A stretch of DNA of 64,000 nucleotides from Chlamydiales bacterium (GCA_022601535.1 JAJACK010000001.1:374502-438501), one strand, 5' to 3'; numbered from the stretch's first letter, positions 1 to 8,453 are shown. Notes: a model not told the origin generated them from the letters alone. Numbers and translations: made by a program.

Positions 1-1157
1 AAATTTTCCGTTTTGATCTCGGCCATAACGGACATATGACGGTTGTAAAGTGTACACACCGCGGTTCATTGCTCGATCAAGACCGATGGAGCAGCGAGGG
101 GGTTGATTTTGCAGCTGAGCTCTCACTATCGGGAAGCTCCCTTGGAGCTAAAGTCCTCAATGTAAAAAGTGGAGAAATCAAACAACTCCGTGATATCGAG
201 TTGACAGGTGTCTTAGGTTCAGATCGGCGAAAAATTCATGAGATTGCCGATGCGATTCATTACACCTTCTTTGGCACCCCTGGAATTGCCTCTTCTCGTG
301 TCCTGTATACTTTAAGAACACGAAAATCTTCTTCTTCAACAAATTGGAAATCTGAAGTTTGGGAATCTGATTACGATGGAGCCAACACCTCTCAAATCAC
401 GAATGATGGCCATCTTTGTGTCACGCCGACCTATCTTCCAGGAAAAGCAAATGAGCGGTGCCGCAATTTTCTTTTTGTCTCTTACAAGATTGGACAACCA
501 AAGATCTATGTGAGTGATACACAAAAAGGGGGATTAAAACGGCTCACATTTTTGCGTGGCAACCAATTGATGCCGACGATCTCTCCTCGGAAAGATCAAA
601 TCGCTTTTATCAGTGATATCTCTGGCAACCCCGATCTATTCATCCAAGATTTTTCCATTGAAAAAGGATTGCTTGGCAAGCCGCGGCAAATTTTTACAGC
701 GCCCATGTCAACTCAAGGAACCCCAACATTTAGCCCAGATGGGAAGCAGATCGCTTTTGTGTCGAATAAAGATGGAACCGCTCGCATCTACACCATGCCC
801 ATTCCAGGTCGTGGTGAAGGATCGCTCAGACTCATCTCGAAAAAAAATCGCAATAGCACCTCTCCAGCTTGGTCAAGCGATGGGAAAAAACTCGCCTATT
901 GTAGTACGACAAGTGGAGTGAGACAGATTTGGATCTACGATTTTGAAAAACATGAAGAGATTCAGTTAACGTCAGGGTCTGTCCACAAAGAGAACCCTAC
1001 ATGGGCTTCAAACAGTTTACACCTGATGTTCAATACAGAGATGAATAAAAGCGCTGAGCTCTACCTTATCAACCTCAACCAGAAAGAGGCGGTGAAAATC
1101 ACCTCCGGATCAGGAGAGAAGCGCTTCCCCACATGGGAGCCCTTAATAACCCGCTAA
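1..1157 (+). CDS. tolB: TolB, Tol-Pal system beta-propeller protein (5' end outside window)
   Basis: Periplasmic TolB, which works with Pal and the Tol complex to keep the outer membrane attached during constriction. The frame is open from base 3 with no stop before the first ATG at 36, and codons before that ATG already read as protein, so the gene starts upstream of the window and this is a 3' portion. The C-terminal two thirds hold repeated PD40/WD40-like blades, for example SPDGKQIAFVSNKDG near residue 230 and SPAWSSDGKKLAY near 280 (numbered from the ATG at 36). It ends 13 bases before a Pal-like lipoprotein gene, the usual tolB-pal order, so both are probably cotranscribed. The family call is firm; only the N-terminus is unseen. 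Confidence 0.9.
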   Translation, partial: IFRFDLGHNGHMTVVKCTHRGSLLDQDRWSSEGVDFAAELSLSGSSLGAKVLNVKSGEIKQLRDIELTGVLGSDRRKIHEIADAIHYTFFGTPGIASSRVLYTLRTRKSSSSTNWKSEVWESDYDGANTSQITNDGHLCVTPTYLPGKANERCRNFLFVSYKIGQPKIYVSDTQKGGLKRLTFLRGNQLMPTISPRKDQIAFISDISGNPDLFIQDFSIEKGLLGKPRQIFTAPMSTQGTPTFSPDGKQIAFVSNKDGTARIYTMPIPGRGEGSLRLISKKNRNSTSPAWSSDGKKLAYCSTTSGVRQIWIYDFEKHEEIQLTSGSVHKENPTWASNSLHLMFNTEMNKSAELYLINLNQKEAVKITSGSGEKRFPTWEPLITR

Positions 1158-1170
1158 AAGAGGAAAAATC

Positions 1171-1848
1171 ATGAAAAAACAACTTGTTGTCCTATTGGGA
1201 GTCACCCTCCTATCCACTGCATGTCACAGAACAGGCAGAGAGGCGTGGGAAGATACAAAAACGTGTAGCCGCTACGTGGGACAAGGGTTCCGAACCTTAT
1301 TTGGGAATCACTCTGAAGGGAATGAATATGTCTCTTACAACAACTGGTATGAAGATGCCGAATACGACCCTATGATTGCTGACAATGAATCTTACTCTCC
1401 ACTCGAAATGGATGATTTCACTCCGCCTATCTCAAAAGAATCTCCGGGTGATCCAGGAAGCCCTATCCCTGGAGTTGAAGGATTTTCTACTCCACAAGGT
1501 GCTCTTGCCACTCTTTTTGCAAATATCCACTTCGATACCGATAACTACTCGATCAAAGGAGATGACAACTACCACTACCTCCATGAAATTGCCAACTACC
1601 TCACTAAAAACCCCAGTCTCTTTGTCTTTGTCGAAGGACACGCAGATGAACGGGGAGCCGCTGCATACAACCTAGCTCTTGGATCAAGACGGTCTAACTC
1701 TGTACGAACATTCCTTATCCAAAATGGTGTCAGTCCAGACCAACTCTTCACCATCTCTTATGGAAAAGAGCGTCCTTTTGTTGAAGGACATGATTCAACC
1801 ACTTGGGAGCAAAATAGACGTGCTCAATTTAAAACATATGAAAGGTAA
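1171..1848 (+). CDS. pal: Pal, peptidoglycan-associated outer membrane lipoprotein
   Basis: Lipoprotein of 225 residues. A short hydrophobic signal ends in the lipobox LSTAC, so Cys18 is the likely lipidated residue. Residues about 110-225 form an OmpA-like peptidoglycan-binding domain: NIHFDTDNYSI, then VFVEGHADERGAAAYN with the Asp and Arg that hold diaminopimelate in this family, then NRRAQFK near the end. The linker (about 30-100) is acidic and Pro-rich. A purine-rich site (AGAGGA) lies 8-9 bases before the ATG. The preceding tolB and the overlapping LysM gene suggest one envelope operon. In chlamydiae, which make little or atypical peptidoglycan, Pal is thought to support division; that role is inferred from the family. 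Confidence 0.93.
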   Translation: MKKQLVVLLGVTLLSTACHRTGREAWEDTKTCSRYVGQGFRTLFGNHSEGNEYVSYNNWYEDAEYDPMIADNESYSPLEMDDFTPPISKESPGDPGSPIPGVEGFSTPQGALATLFANIHFDTDNYSIKGDDNYHYLHEIANYLTKNPSLFVFVEGHADERGAAAYNLALGSRRSNSVRTFLIQNGVSPDQLFTISYGKERPFVEGHDSTTWEQNRRAQFKTYER

Positions 1849-2401
1849 TCCTCTTTTTTTTCTTCTTTTAGCCCCTCTACTATGGGGGGCTACACCTCAT
1901 AAAGAGAGCTATGCAACACATGAGTTGCGTACCTCTTTTAAAGAGCTCACCTATCAGCTCAACGCTCATCAGGTTGAGATCGACCTCCTTCTCGAACGGC
2001 TCAATGTTCTTGAAGGAAAGACAAGACAATCGTCAACAACTTCTCCAAACGAAGGACGGCTTGCCAAGGTTGAAGCTGCTCAAAAAAGCTTAGCTGCAGA
2101 CCTCAAAACCCTCAAAAATCACCTTGAAAAGAGCAATGACTCGCTCCATAAATGTCAAAAACAGCTCGCCACTCTCGATAAGCAACTCAATACTGATATC
2201 AAATCCTTGAAAGGATCGCTCCAGTCGATGATCGCCCTTCTCAAAGAGGGAGGAGACTCTAACAAGAGCTACACTGTCTCCTCTGGAGACTCCCTTGGAG
2301 AGATTGCTTGTAAATTCAAAGTTTCAACTAAAGCTCTCAAAGAGCACAATAACCTCTCCTCTGATACTATCTTTCCTGGACAAAAATTATTAATTCCTTG
2401 A
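1838..2401 (+). CDS. Secreted coiled-coil protein with C-terminal LysM domain
   Basis: Protein of 187 residues. The frame is open further upstream, but the ATG at 1838 is chosen because it begins a clear signal peptide (MKGNPLFFLLLAPLLWGATP) and gives an 11-base overlap with pal, as expected for translational coupling. Residues about 35-135 are charged and heptad-like (YQLNAHQVEIDLLLERLNVLE and following), resembling the N-terminal trimerising part of CpoB/YbgF. Residues about 143-187 are a LysM peptidoglycan-binding motif (YTVSSGDSLGEIACKFKVS to the final PGQKLLIP). I recall a LysM-domain gene after tolB-pal in chlamydiae too. The likely role is a periplasmic partner of Tol-Pal. It is followed at once by an AT-rich hairpin. 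Confidence 0.85.
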   Translation: MKGNPLFFLLLAPLLWGATPHKESYATHELRTSFKELTYQLNAHQVEIDLLLERLNVLEGKTRQSSTTSPNEGRLAKVEAAQKSLAADLKTLKNHLEKSNDSLHKCQKQLATLDKQLNTDIKSLKGSLQSMIALLKEGGDSNKSYTVSSGDSLGEIACKFKVSTKALKEHNNLSSDTIFPGQKLLIP

Positions 2402-2443
2402 TAATATTATTAATAACTAATTAAAAATTAGGAAATAATATTA
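2402..2443 (+). terminator. Nested AT-rich inverted repeat after the tolB-pal-LysM operon
   Basis: A perfect 10-base inverted repeat, TAATATTATT (2402-2411) and AATAATATTA (2434-2443), encloses a second perfect repeat, CTAATT (2417-2422) and AATTAG (2426-2431), with a 3-base loop. The stem starts at the stop codon of the LysM gene. It is almost GC-free and has no clear U-tract, so it is not a classical intrinsic terminator; 3'-end stabilisation or weak termination is an inference. Confidence 0.4.
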
Positions 2444-2474
2444 ACACAAGCCCTGTTAATTCAAATAGTATCCC

Positions 2475-2700
2475 ATGCGGGGAAAAAAGCTTAAGTGAGA
2501 ATAGCTGGAAGAAGATCAGCTATGTTGCATTTACGATCTTTTTTGTACTTGCGGTCACCGACATGGCTCTAGGTTTTCAAAGACCAAGCTTATTCACAGC
2601 TAACATTGCTGCAGGCACATTTCCCGTGATGGTCATCGCCTACGGCATCAGCTACTACGCACAGATCCGAGCTGATAAAGCTTCTGAAGCCACTTTTTAG
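2475..2700 (+). pseudogene. Small two-helix membrane protein, split by a frame change at an A6 run
   Basis: The only upstream ATG (2475) reads MRGKKLK and stops at 2496-2498. The frame one base further on is open from about 2449 to the TAG at 2698 and encodes convincing membrane-protein sequence: WKKISYVAFTIFFVLAVTD, then NIAAGTFPVMVIAYGISYY, then a charged tail. Removing one A from the run at 2483-2488 joins ATG 2475 to this frame and gives about 74 residues. So this is a gene with a one-base indel, a sequencing error in a homopolymer, or slippage-dependent expression. The alternative is a 45-residue protein from the internal ATG at 2563. No good ribosome binding site is visible at 2475. Family not recognised. 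Confidence 0.4.
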
Positions 2701-2704
2701 TTCC

Positions 2705-3709
2705 TTAAAGATACTCTTCTTTGGTCGAACGTTGGAGAAGCAGTTTGACCGCCTCTTTTGGATTAAGCCCTTCATAAACAATTTTGTAGACAACTTCTGA
2801 AATAGGAAGCTCGATCTTCTCTTTCTTTGCAAGTTGTAGCGCAGATAAACAGCTGTAGGTCCCTTCTACGACCATACCGATTTCTTTTTTTGCTTCATCT
2901 GGTGTTTTCCCTTTCGCAATCAATCGCCCAAAGCGGTAGTTGCGACTCATGGTGGAAAGGCAGGTGACACAGAGATCTCCCATGCCGGCAAGCCCATTGA
3001 GTGTTTCGGCTTTACATCCATGTGTTTCAGCCAAACGGCGGATTTCATGCAATCCTCGGGTCATCAGTGCTGCTTTGGTATTGTCTCCAAAGCCGAGCCC
3101 ATCGGAAATACCACATGCAATAGCGATGATGTTTTTCAATGCTCCACCAAGCTCCACTCCATTGATATCTGGATTGGGGTAGACACGGAATGTTGGAGTA
3201 GAAAAAGCGGTATGGATCTTCTTCATGACATCAGAGGAGTAGGCGCTACAAACGACAGTCGCTGGCAATCCCCCCAACACTTCTGGTGCAATCGAAGGGC
3301 CTGAAATGCATCCGATCTGCTTGCGGCATTTTTCCCCTAAAACTTCGACGGCAACTTCACTCAGAAGCAACCCTGTATTTTGCTCAATCCCTTTAGATGT
3401 CAAGACAATCGGACATTTTGGCAAATAGGTCTCTTTCACATTTTGCAACACTTGACGCACTCCAGCGGAGGTGACCCCCTCCACAATGAGATCTTTTCCA
3501 CTCAATGCTTCTTTTAAATCCGTTGTAAAGTGGTGTGTCGGATGGGCTGAGTGGTCGGGCAATTTAGGGTGTTGCCGCTTCTCATTTAAATGAGCGATCA
3601 CTCCCTCTTCAATCCCCCATGAGGTGACTTCATATCCCTTTGAAGCGAGTAGATGGGCAAGGGTGTATCCCCAAACTCCTGTTCCTAAATAACCGATTTT
3701 TAACTTCAT
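2705..3709 (-). CDS. gpsA: Glycerol-3-phosphate dehydrogenase [NAD(P)+]
   Basis: Cytosolic enzyme of 334 residues that reduces dihydroxyacetone phosphate to sn-glycerol 3-phosphate for phospholipid synthesis. The N-terminal Rossmann motif is GYLGTGVWGYTLAHLLA (residues 6-22). KGIEQ, SGPSIAPEV and the C-terminal domain with NIIAIACGISDGLGFGDNTKAALMTRG (containing the catalytic Lys) and NGLAGMGDLCVTC are typical of GpsA. Length is normal. Its ATG overlaps the stop of the pyrophosphorylase gene by 4 bases (3706-3709), so it is the last gene of the minus-strand operon that starts near 8453. The linkage to an AGX-type pyrophosphorylase is one I recall from chlamydiae. Confidence 0.95.
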   Translation of the reverse strand: MKLKIGYLGTGVWGYTLAHLLASKGYEVTSWGIEEGVIAHLNEKRQHPKLPDHSAHPTHHFTTDLKEALSGKDLIVEGVTSAGVRQVLQNVKETYLPKCPIVLTSKGIEQNTGLLLSEVAVEVLGEKCRKQIGCISGPSIAPEVLGGLPATVVCSAYSSDVMKKIHTAFSTPTFRVYPNPDINGVELGGALKNIIAIACGISDGLGFGDNTKAALMTRGLHEIRRLAETHGCKAETLNGLAGMGDLCVTCLSTMSRNYRFGRLIAKGKTPDEAKKEIGMVVEGTYSCLSALQLAKKEKIELPISEVVYKIVYEGLNPKEAVKLLLQRSTKEEYL

Positions 3710-5007
3710 AAATCCTCAATATAGGGGGTCTTCTGCGGAAATGGCTTCCCTTTCCATCGAGCTTTTTGCTCCGCTGTAGGATAGTAAAATGAGCTGCAAA
3801 GCTCAAATCTAGCCCCTTCTGGCGGGCAGTGCCCAGTAAGTGTTTCTAATAATTTCTGTTCGTGAGCCAACAGTGCAGCTTGAACGGTTGCTATGCTATC
3901 CGCTCCTTCTAAATTTTTCAAGGGAGCAAAGATCGATTCTCTTTCAAAGAGAATTGCTTCACTTTTTTCAGAAGCAGAAAAGGTGTCAAAAATAAAGGTT
4001 TCAAATTTCCACGCATTTGGTTTTTCAGGGATCTCTCCTGTGACGGTTTTTGCCGCCTTTTTTGCAATATGGAGAGGGAGATTGAGTTCAGCGGCTCTCG
4101 CCATAAACGAGAGGGAGAAGAGAAAAAGCCCAACATTTGCATATTGATCTGGGACCTCTTCTTCAAATTCCCCATACTCTAAAACACCGAGCTTCCCCTC
4201 TATCAATGAGAGTGTTCCCGCTTTTTCTCCTTTCTCTTTTTTGATCGTCTCTATTGTGATGTCATTTTGATGGGCAAGGTGGTGGGAAAAAAGGGCATCA
4301 TCGACTGGAAGAGCGAGGGGATTGTCAACCGGCAAGACACGGACGTGCTCAATCCCAAATCTTTGCCATTTTTGATAGATACCACTTTTGACAAACTGTT
4401 TGAAGATATCTCCATTTCCATTGGGACCAAAACAGAGCTCTCCAGGGCCAGAAAAAAAGAGGTCTCCATTGAAATTTAGAAGGGGCCATGTCGATTGAGA
4501 GCAAAAAGAGACTTGACTCGGCTTCAATCCAAAAAAGGAGTGTCTGATGAAAAAAGTTTCAGCCTCAGTTCGTTGTTCCGTTGAGGTCATAAAAGCAAGA
4601 GGAATGGGGTAGTTGTACTGCTTTGATGCAGCCGCTACTTTCTCTGCTAAAAGTTGGAATAAACTCTTTTGTTGGATCAATGAGGTGGGCATAAACCCTT
4701 TCAACCCTTTCAAACGGAGGCGAGATGCTTGCCCTCCAGCTAAAATAAGACATCCAAAACGTTTGATATCTTCTGGATTAAGGGAATCACCTTCGAGTTT
4801 TGTCAGTGTGGGAGGGACAAAAAGAGGTTTTTTTTTCTCTTGATTTAGCAACGCCTGCTGCTGCCTTGAAAAAAGCTCCAAATCCATTTTTTTGATCTGC
4901 CGTAGAACTTTGCCATACTCTTCATCTGTCTTCAGATGATCGAGGAGCTGGTGTTGCCCTATGAGATGGAGAATTTCATCGAGAGTTTTTCGCGCGTCTG
5001 AGCTCAT
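3706..5007 (-). CDS. UDP-sugar pyrophosphorylase, eukaryotic AGX-like family
   Basis: Protein of 433 residues resembling UDP-N-acetylhexosamine/UDP-glucose pyrophosphorylases of the eukaryotic AGX type. The nucleotide-binding signature appears as CLILAGGQASRLRLKGLKGF (about 86-105), followed by KSLFQLLAEKV and later GPGELCFGPNGNGDIF and VLPVDNPLALPVDD, all diagnostic of this superfamily. Compared with the usual GGxGTRLGxxxPKG, the GT is AS and PKG is LKG, so substrate choice or activity may differ. It would form a UDP-sugar from UTP and a sugar 1-phosphate. It lies between gpsA (4-base overlap) and the FliJ-like gene (overlap of about 32 bases). Which sugar it uses cannot be told. Confidence 0.82.
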   Translation of the reverse strand: MSSDARKTLDEILHLIGQHQLLDHLKTDEEYGKVLRQIKKMDLELFSRQQQALLNQEKKKPLFVPPTLTKLEGDSLNPEDIKRFGCLILAGGQASRLRLKGLKGFMPTSLIQQKSLFQLLAEKVAAASKQYNYPIPLAFMTSTEQRTEAETFFIRHSFFGLKPSQVSFCSQSTWPLLNFNGDLFFSGPGELCFGPNGNGDIFKQFVKSGIYQKWQRFGIEHVRVLPVDNPLALPVDDALFSHHLAHQNDITIETIKKEKGEKAGTLSLIEGKLGVLEYGEFEEEVPDQYANVGLFLFSLSFMARAAELNLPLHIAKKAAKTVTGEIPEKPNAWKFETFIFDTFSASEKSEAILFERESIFAPLKNLEGADSIATVQAALLAHEQKLLETLTGHCPPEGARFELCSSFYYPTAEQKARWKGKPFPQKTPYIEDL

Positions 5008-5410
5008 CGAGCTGTTCTTCTTCTTTCTTTTTAACCGTTAATAGATGGCGAGTATAATGGGTTTGCTTTAAATTTTCGATCACTTTTCTTTGAATAATTG
5101 CTCGTTTCATTTTTTCTCGCTTTTCTAGCAACCTCTTCCTCTCCTGTGATTGCGCTTTTTCAATTGCTGGATGGGTTTCTCTCAAAGTTGTGAGATAGTT
5201 CAAAAATTCATTCTGCTTTTCAAGATCTCCCTTTTCCCGCGCTCCTCTCAGCTCTTTTTCTGTCCGCTCAATTTCTTCGCAAATTGAGAGAAGCCTCCCT
5301 TCAAACCACTCAATTTTAGAACGGATTTGGGCAAGCTCCACCTCTTCTCTTCGAACAATGTTTTTTTTCCATTTTAGAAGTGTTTCAAACTTAAACCGGA
5401 AGGCTTTCAT
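4976..5410 (-). CDS. FliJ/SctO-like coiled-coil secretion stalk protein
   Basis: Highly charged, almost wholly helical protein of 144 residues. The start at 5410 is chosen because MKAFRFKFETLLKWKK matches the N-terminus of FliJ-like proteins; the frame is open a few codons further upstream. The rest is a long coiled coil rich in Glu, Arg and Lys (EEVELAQIRSKIEWFEGRL and so on). FliJ/SctO proteins form the stalk that inserts into the hexameric export ATPase. The next gene upstream encodes that ATPase (20-base overlap), the position of CT716 beside fliI in Chlamydia as I recall. Sequence similarity in this family is weak, so the call rests mainly on context and fold type. Confidence 0.7.
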   Translation of the reverse strand: MKAFRFKFETLLKWKKNIVRREEVELAQIRSKIEWFEGRLLSICEEIERTEKELRGAREKGDLEKQNEFLNYLTTLRETHPAIEKAQSQERKRLLEKREKMKRAIIQRKVIENLKQTHYTRHLLTVKKKEEEQLDELRRAKNSR

Positions 5411-6683
5411 ACCACTTCTCGTCTTCCTCATCTTGCTTCAAAAATGCTCGAATTTGATCGATTTTTTCAAATGCTTCATCGATTTTAACATTCGACCCTG
5501 CTGTATAAGCACCGATATCGACAAGCTCTTTTGCTTCCATATAGGTGTGGAGGTGTGAACGGAGGAGAGTCGCTTGCCGCCTATGCTCTTTGCTCGCTAA
5601 TGTATTCATCAATCTCGATAAGCTTTTTAAAATATCAATCGGAGGGAAATGCCCTATTTCACTCAACTGCCTTGAGAGATGAATATGTCCATCGAGAAGA
5701 GAACGCATCTGCTCTGGTATGGGATCTCCCATCTCTTCCTCATCGGTCAAAATCGTATAAATTCCTGTAATAGAACCTTTTTCATTATTCCCAGTCCGCT
5801 CAAGCAGTTGTGGAAGATCGGCAAAAACAGAAGGTGTATAGCCACGTGTTGTAGGAGGCTCTCCAATGGCAAGTCCAATTTCACGAAGCGCCATTGCATA
5901 CCGAGAGATCGAATCCATCATAAGGATCACTTTTTTTCCACGGTCTCGAAAGTATTCTGCAATCGCAGTCGCCACATTTGCCGCTTTTTTCCGCAAAAGA
6001 GCCGTCTGATCGGAGGTTGCAACAACAACTACAGAGCGAGCAAGCCCTTCAGGTCCTAAATCATTTTCAATAAAAGAGCGCACCTCTCGTCCTCGCTCAC
6101 CTACAAGAGCAATCACATTGATGTCAGCTTGAGCTCTTTTTGCAATCATCCCCATCAGAGTTGATTTCCCCACCCCTGGTGCTGAAAAAATCCCCACTCG
6201 TTGCCCCCACCCGAGAGTGCAAAGAGAATCGATTGCTCGAACTCCACTCTTCAAAATGGTGTCGATAGGAGGACGACTCAATGCCGGTGGTGGTGGAGCA
6301 CGAACAGGATAGCTCACCTCACTTAACAATGGGCCTTTTCCATCAATTGGACGACCAAGTGCATCTAATACACGTCCACAAAGAGCTGTTGAAACAGAGA
6401 CTCGATGCACCTGCTCCGTTGAAAAAACTTCTGACCCTGGAGCGATCAAAGAGAGATCTTCAAGAGTCATAAGAAGAACTTTATGATCTTTAAAACCAAC
6501 AACTTCTGCTATTATAGGGTGTTCACCCTTCCCATAGATATAACACACTTCACCGATAGAGACATCAGGGCCAACCGATTCGATGAGAAGTCCGATCACA
6601 TGGGTCACCCTTCCACTTGGACGTGGACCTCCCCATTTCTCTACAGATGCGCGCTCTTTACTGAGATAATTTCGCACGCACAT
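5391..6683 (-). CDS. fliI: Flagellar-type type III secretion ATPase (FliI-like)
   Basis: Hexameric export ATPase of 430 residues that unfolds and feeds substrates to the secretion gate. Visible motifs: Walker A GIFSAPGVGKSTLMGM near residues 165-180, the conserved GERGREVRSFIE, Walker B VILMMDSISRYAMALREIGL, and the strongly conserved GEPPTTRGYTPSVFADLPQL. Flanking FliH-, FliJ- and FliF-like genes mark it as the flagellar-type second ATPase that I recall from chlamydiae (CT717), distinct from the main SctN. Chlamydiae do not build flagella, so this set is thought to be repurposed for secretion; no filament gene is in the window. Overlaps at both ends indicate an operon. Confidence 0.92.
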   Translation of the reverse strand: MCVRNYLSKERASVEKWGGPRPSGRVTHVIGLLIESVGPDVSIGEVCYIYGKGEHPIIAEVVGFKDHKVLLMTLEDLSLIAPGSEVFSTEQVHRVSVSTALCGRVLDALGRPIDGKGPLLSEVSYPVRAPPPPALSRPPIDTILKSGVRAIDSLCTLGWGQRVGIFSAPGVGKSTLMGMIAKRAQADINVIALVGERGREVRSFIENDLGPEGLARSVVVVATSDQTALLRKKAANVATAIAEYFRDRGKKVILMMDSISRYAMALREIGLAIGEPPTTRGYTPSVFADLPQLLERTGNNEKGSITGIYTILTDEEEMGDPIPEQMRSLLDGHIHLSRQLSEIGHFPPIDILKSLSRLMNTLASKEHRRQATLLRSHLHTYMEAKELVDIGAYTAGSNVKIDEAFEKIDQIRAFLKQDEEDEKWYESLPV

Positions 6684-7233
6684 CCTCCAGTTGCCTATTG
6701 ATCTGAGCGTTGAGAAGGCCGCTTGCCGCTTCGATACGGCAATCTCCTCGTTGGATCAAAGGATCACTAAGATAGCGAATACTTCCCGTTTCCAATGGGA
6801 ATGTTTGCTGAAACAGCACAAGGTCATCGGGCGCTAAAAAAACCTTAAGAGGGTGATTCCCGAAATGTTTTAAAGCTTGATTGAGGAGAGAGTGGATCAG
6901 TTTTTCATGCACTTTTGGTTGGGCAAGCTCTGTGCGGATGATTTTTTCAGCAACAGTTAGAGAAAAATCGATCACCTCTGGCTTCATCTCACTGAGCAGT
7001 TGCTCTTTCTGTTCTACAAGCTTATCGGCAATGGTGTGCAAAAGAAGTGTCAAGCTTTTGAGCTCTTCCACAGCTTTTGCATACCCTCGCCTTTCCCCCT
7101 CTTCCTTTCCTTTGGAAAAGGCATTTTTATATTCATTTTCATAGAGAAGATCTTCCCGCTGTTCTGTGGGAAGAAGTTCCCGATTTTCACTTAAGAAAAC
7201 AATTTTATCACACTTTGCATCACGAATAATCAC
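6658..7233 (-). CDS. fliH: FliH/SctL-like stator of the export ATPase
   Basis: Protein of 191 residues with the FliH layout: a variable N-terminus, a helical stretch with small residues (YKNAFSKGKEEGERRGYAKAVEEL, about 35-58), a long helix, and a C-terminal alpha/beta part containing DFSLTVAEKIIRTEL and HPLKVFLAPDDL. FliH binds FliI N-termini and tethers the ATPase to the C-ring. It overlaps fliI by 26 bases and the FliF-like gene by 4, the arrangement of CT717-CT718-CT719 as I recall it. FliH sequences diverge strongly, so the assignment combines local motifs with context. Confidence 0.78.
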   Translation of the reverse strand: MIIRDAKCDKIVFLSENRELLPTEQREDLLYENEYKNAFSKGKEEGERRGYAKAVEELKSLTLLLHTIADKLVEQKEQLLSEMKPEVIDFSLTVAEKIIRTELAQPKVHEKLIHSLLNQALKHFGNHPLKVFLAPDDLVLFQQTFPLETGSIRYLSDPLIQRGDCRIEAASGLLNAQINRQLEDVRAKLSQ

Positions 7234-8453
7234 GCTTCATTCTCCAAATGAGCCAACACCTCTTCTTGAAAAGGGTCGGGGAAATGGATTAAAATCTCTT
7301 CTGCACGATGAGGCTCTAAGTAAGAGAGCATGATCGCAATTGTTTGAGGATCTTCACCCTTCACCGAGTCGGCAAGTTTTTGCACATCGATTTTCGTCAT
7401 CATCTCTTTTAACAATGTTTCATCCGGCTGTTCATTTCTTTTTCGGAAGTAGTAAAATAGAGGGAGCAAGAGAGCGAGAAGGACAAGAGCAGAAAAAAGG
7501 ACAAAATTGAATTTCCCTCCCTGCTCTTTTGATTCAACCCATGTACTCCGCTTTTTTTCAAAAGGAACAAAGTCGACAACCGTTTCAAATTCCACCCCAT
7601 ATCCCCTTCCAATCGCTTCTAATTGATGTTTCATCTCTTTTTCAAAAGGGAGATCTGCAAGGAGCTTATCGATCAAAAGAGCGATGAAAACCTTCCCATT
7701 TAAAAGTTGTATCGAAGCGTGGTAGTGCTCTTTTCCAAACACCTTTAAACAGAGAGATTCAATCTGATCACGGATTTGCTCCTCTAAAATCACGGTGCTC
7801 TCTCCAGAGGCTTGGTAAAGCCTTCCTTTCGTATCAGAAATTGCAATATTTGCAGGCTCAAGCCCACGGACAGCACCTGCTAAGTGATAAGTGATCGCTT
7901 TGAGCTGTGATTCTCCCAAACGAGCTCCATGCATCACTGTGATAATAACAGACGCTTTTGTTTGTAACTGCTGTCCTCCAAAAGCACGTATCGGGGCGAT
8001 ATCTAGAATCACACTTGCACTTTTGATATTCTCAAAGCCAGCTAAATCTTTCTCAAGTTGCCCCTTCAACGCACGCATCTCTAGCACCTGCAACTCCTTT
8101 TCCCCTTTGATCCACGTATTGGTATCAAAAAGTTCAAACCCCTTTCCATTCTCCTTTCCTCCCAATCCTGATGTTGAGAGGTCAAAACGGATCCGCTCAG
8201 CTTGATCTGCTGGAACACAAATCCCCTGTTTATCTTTATAAGGGATCGACATTCCATCTAAAAAAGCGACCACCTCACCCTCCTCAACAGGAGAGAGATT
8301 GGGATAGAGAAGGACAAAAGAATTAGAAGAAGAGCGGGTCAATGTGACAGAAAAAATGAGGAGCAAAGAGAGAAGGACCACCGTAGCAACCAACTTTTGC
8401 TTCGGCTTTGTTTTTGTCCAAATCTTCAATAGCTGTTTGAAAAGCTCTTTCAT
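7230..8453 (-). CDS. fliF: FliF-like MS-ring protein with C-terminal FliG-like segment
   Basis: Inner-membrane ring protein of 407 residues, shorter than flagellar FliF (about 550). One membrane helix near residues 21-40 (LVATVVLLSLLLIFSVTL) is followed by a YscJ/FliF ring-building domain, including LYPNLSPVEEGEVVAFLDGM and LEKDLAGFENIKSASVILDI. A second helix (NFVLFSALVLLALLLPLFYYF) lies near 320-342. The last 45 residues, GEDPQTIAIMLSYLEPHRAE and following, resemble the FliG middle domain (HPQTIALILSYL pattern), so FliF and a piece of FliG seem fused. It is the first gene of the operon; the divergent glycosyltransferase begins 38 bases away. Confidence 0.83.
   Translation of the reverse strand: MKELFKQLLKIWTKTKPKQKLVATVVLLSLLLIFSVTLTRSSSNSFVLLYPNLSPVEEGEVVAFLDGMSIPYKDKQGICVPADQAERIRFDLSTSGLGGKENGKGFELFDTNTWIKGEKELQVLEMRALKGQLEKDLAGFENIKSASVILDIAPIRAFGGQQLQTKASVIITVMHGARLGESQLKAITYHLAGAVRGLEPANIAISDTKGRLYQASGESTVILEEQIRDQIESLCLKVFGKEHYHASIQLLNGKVFIALLIDKLLADLPFEKEMKHQLEAIGRGYGVEFETVVDFVPFEKKRSTWVESKEQGGKFNFVLFSALVLLALLLPLFYYFRKRNEQPDETLLKEMMTKIDVQKLADSVKGEDPQTIAIMLSYLEPHRAEEILIHFPDPFQEEVLAHLENEA

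Noticed and set aside
1679..1837. Longer N-terminus for the LysM protein from the open frame upstream of 1838.
   Set aside because: It lies entirely inside pal in another frame and would bury the obvious signal peptide that begins at 1838.
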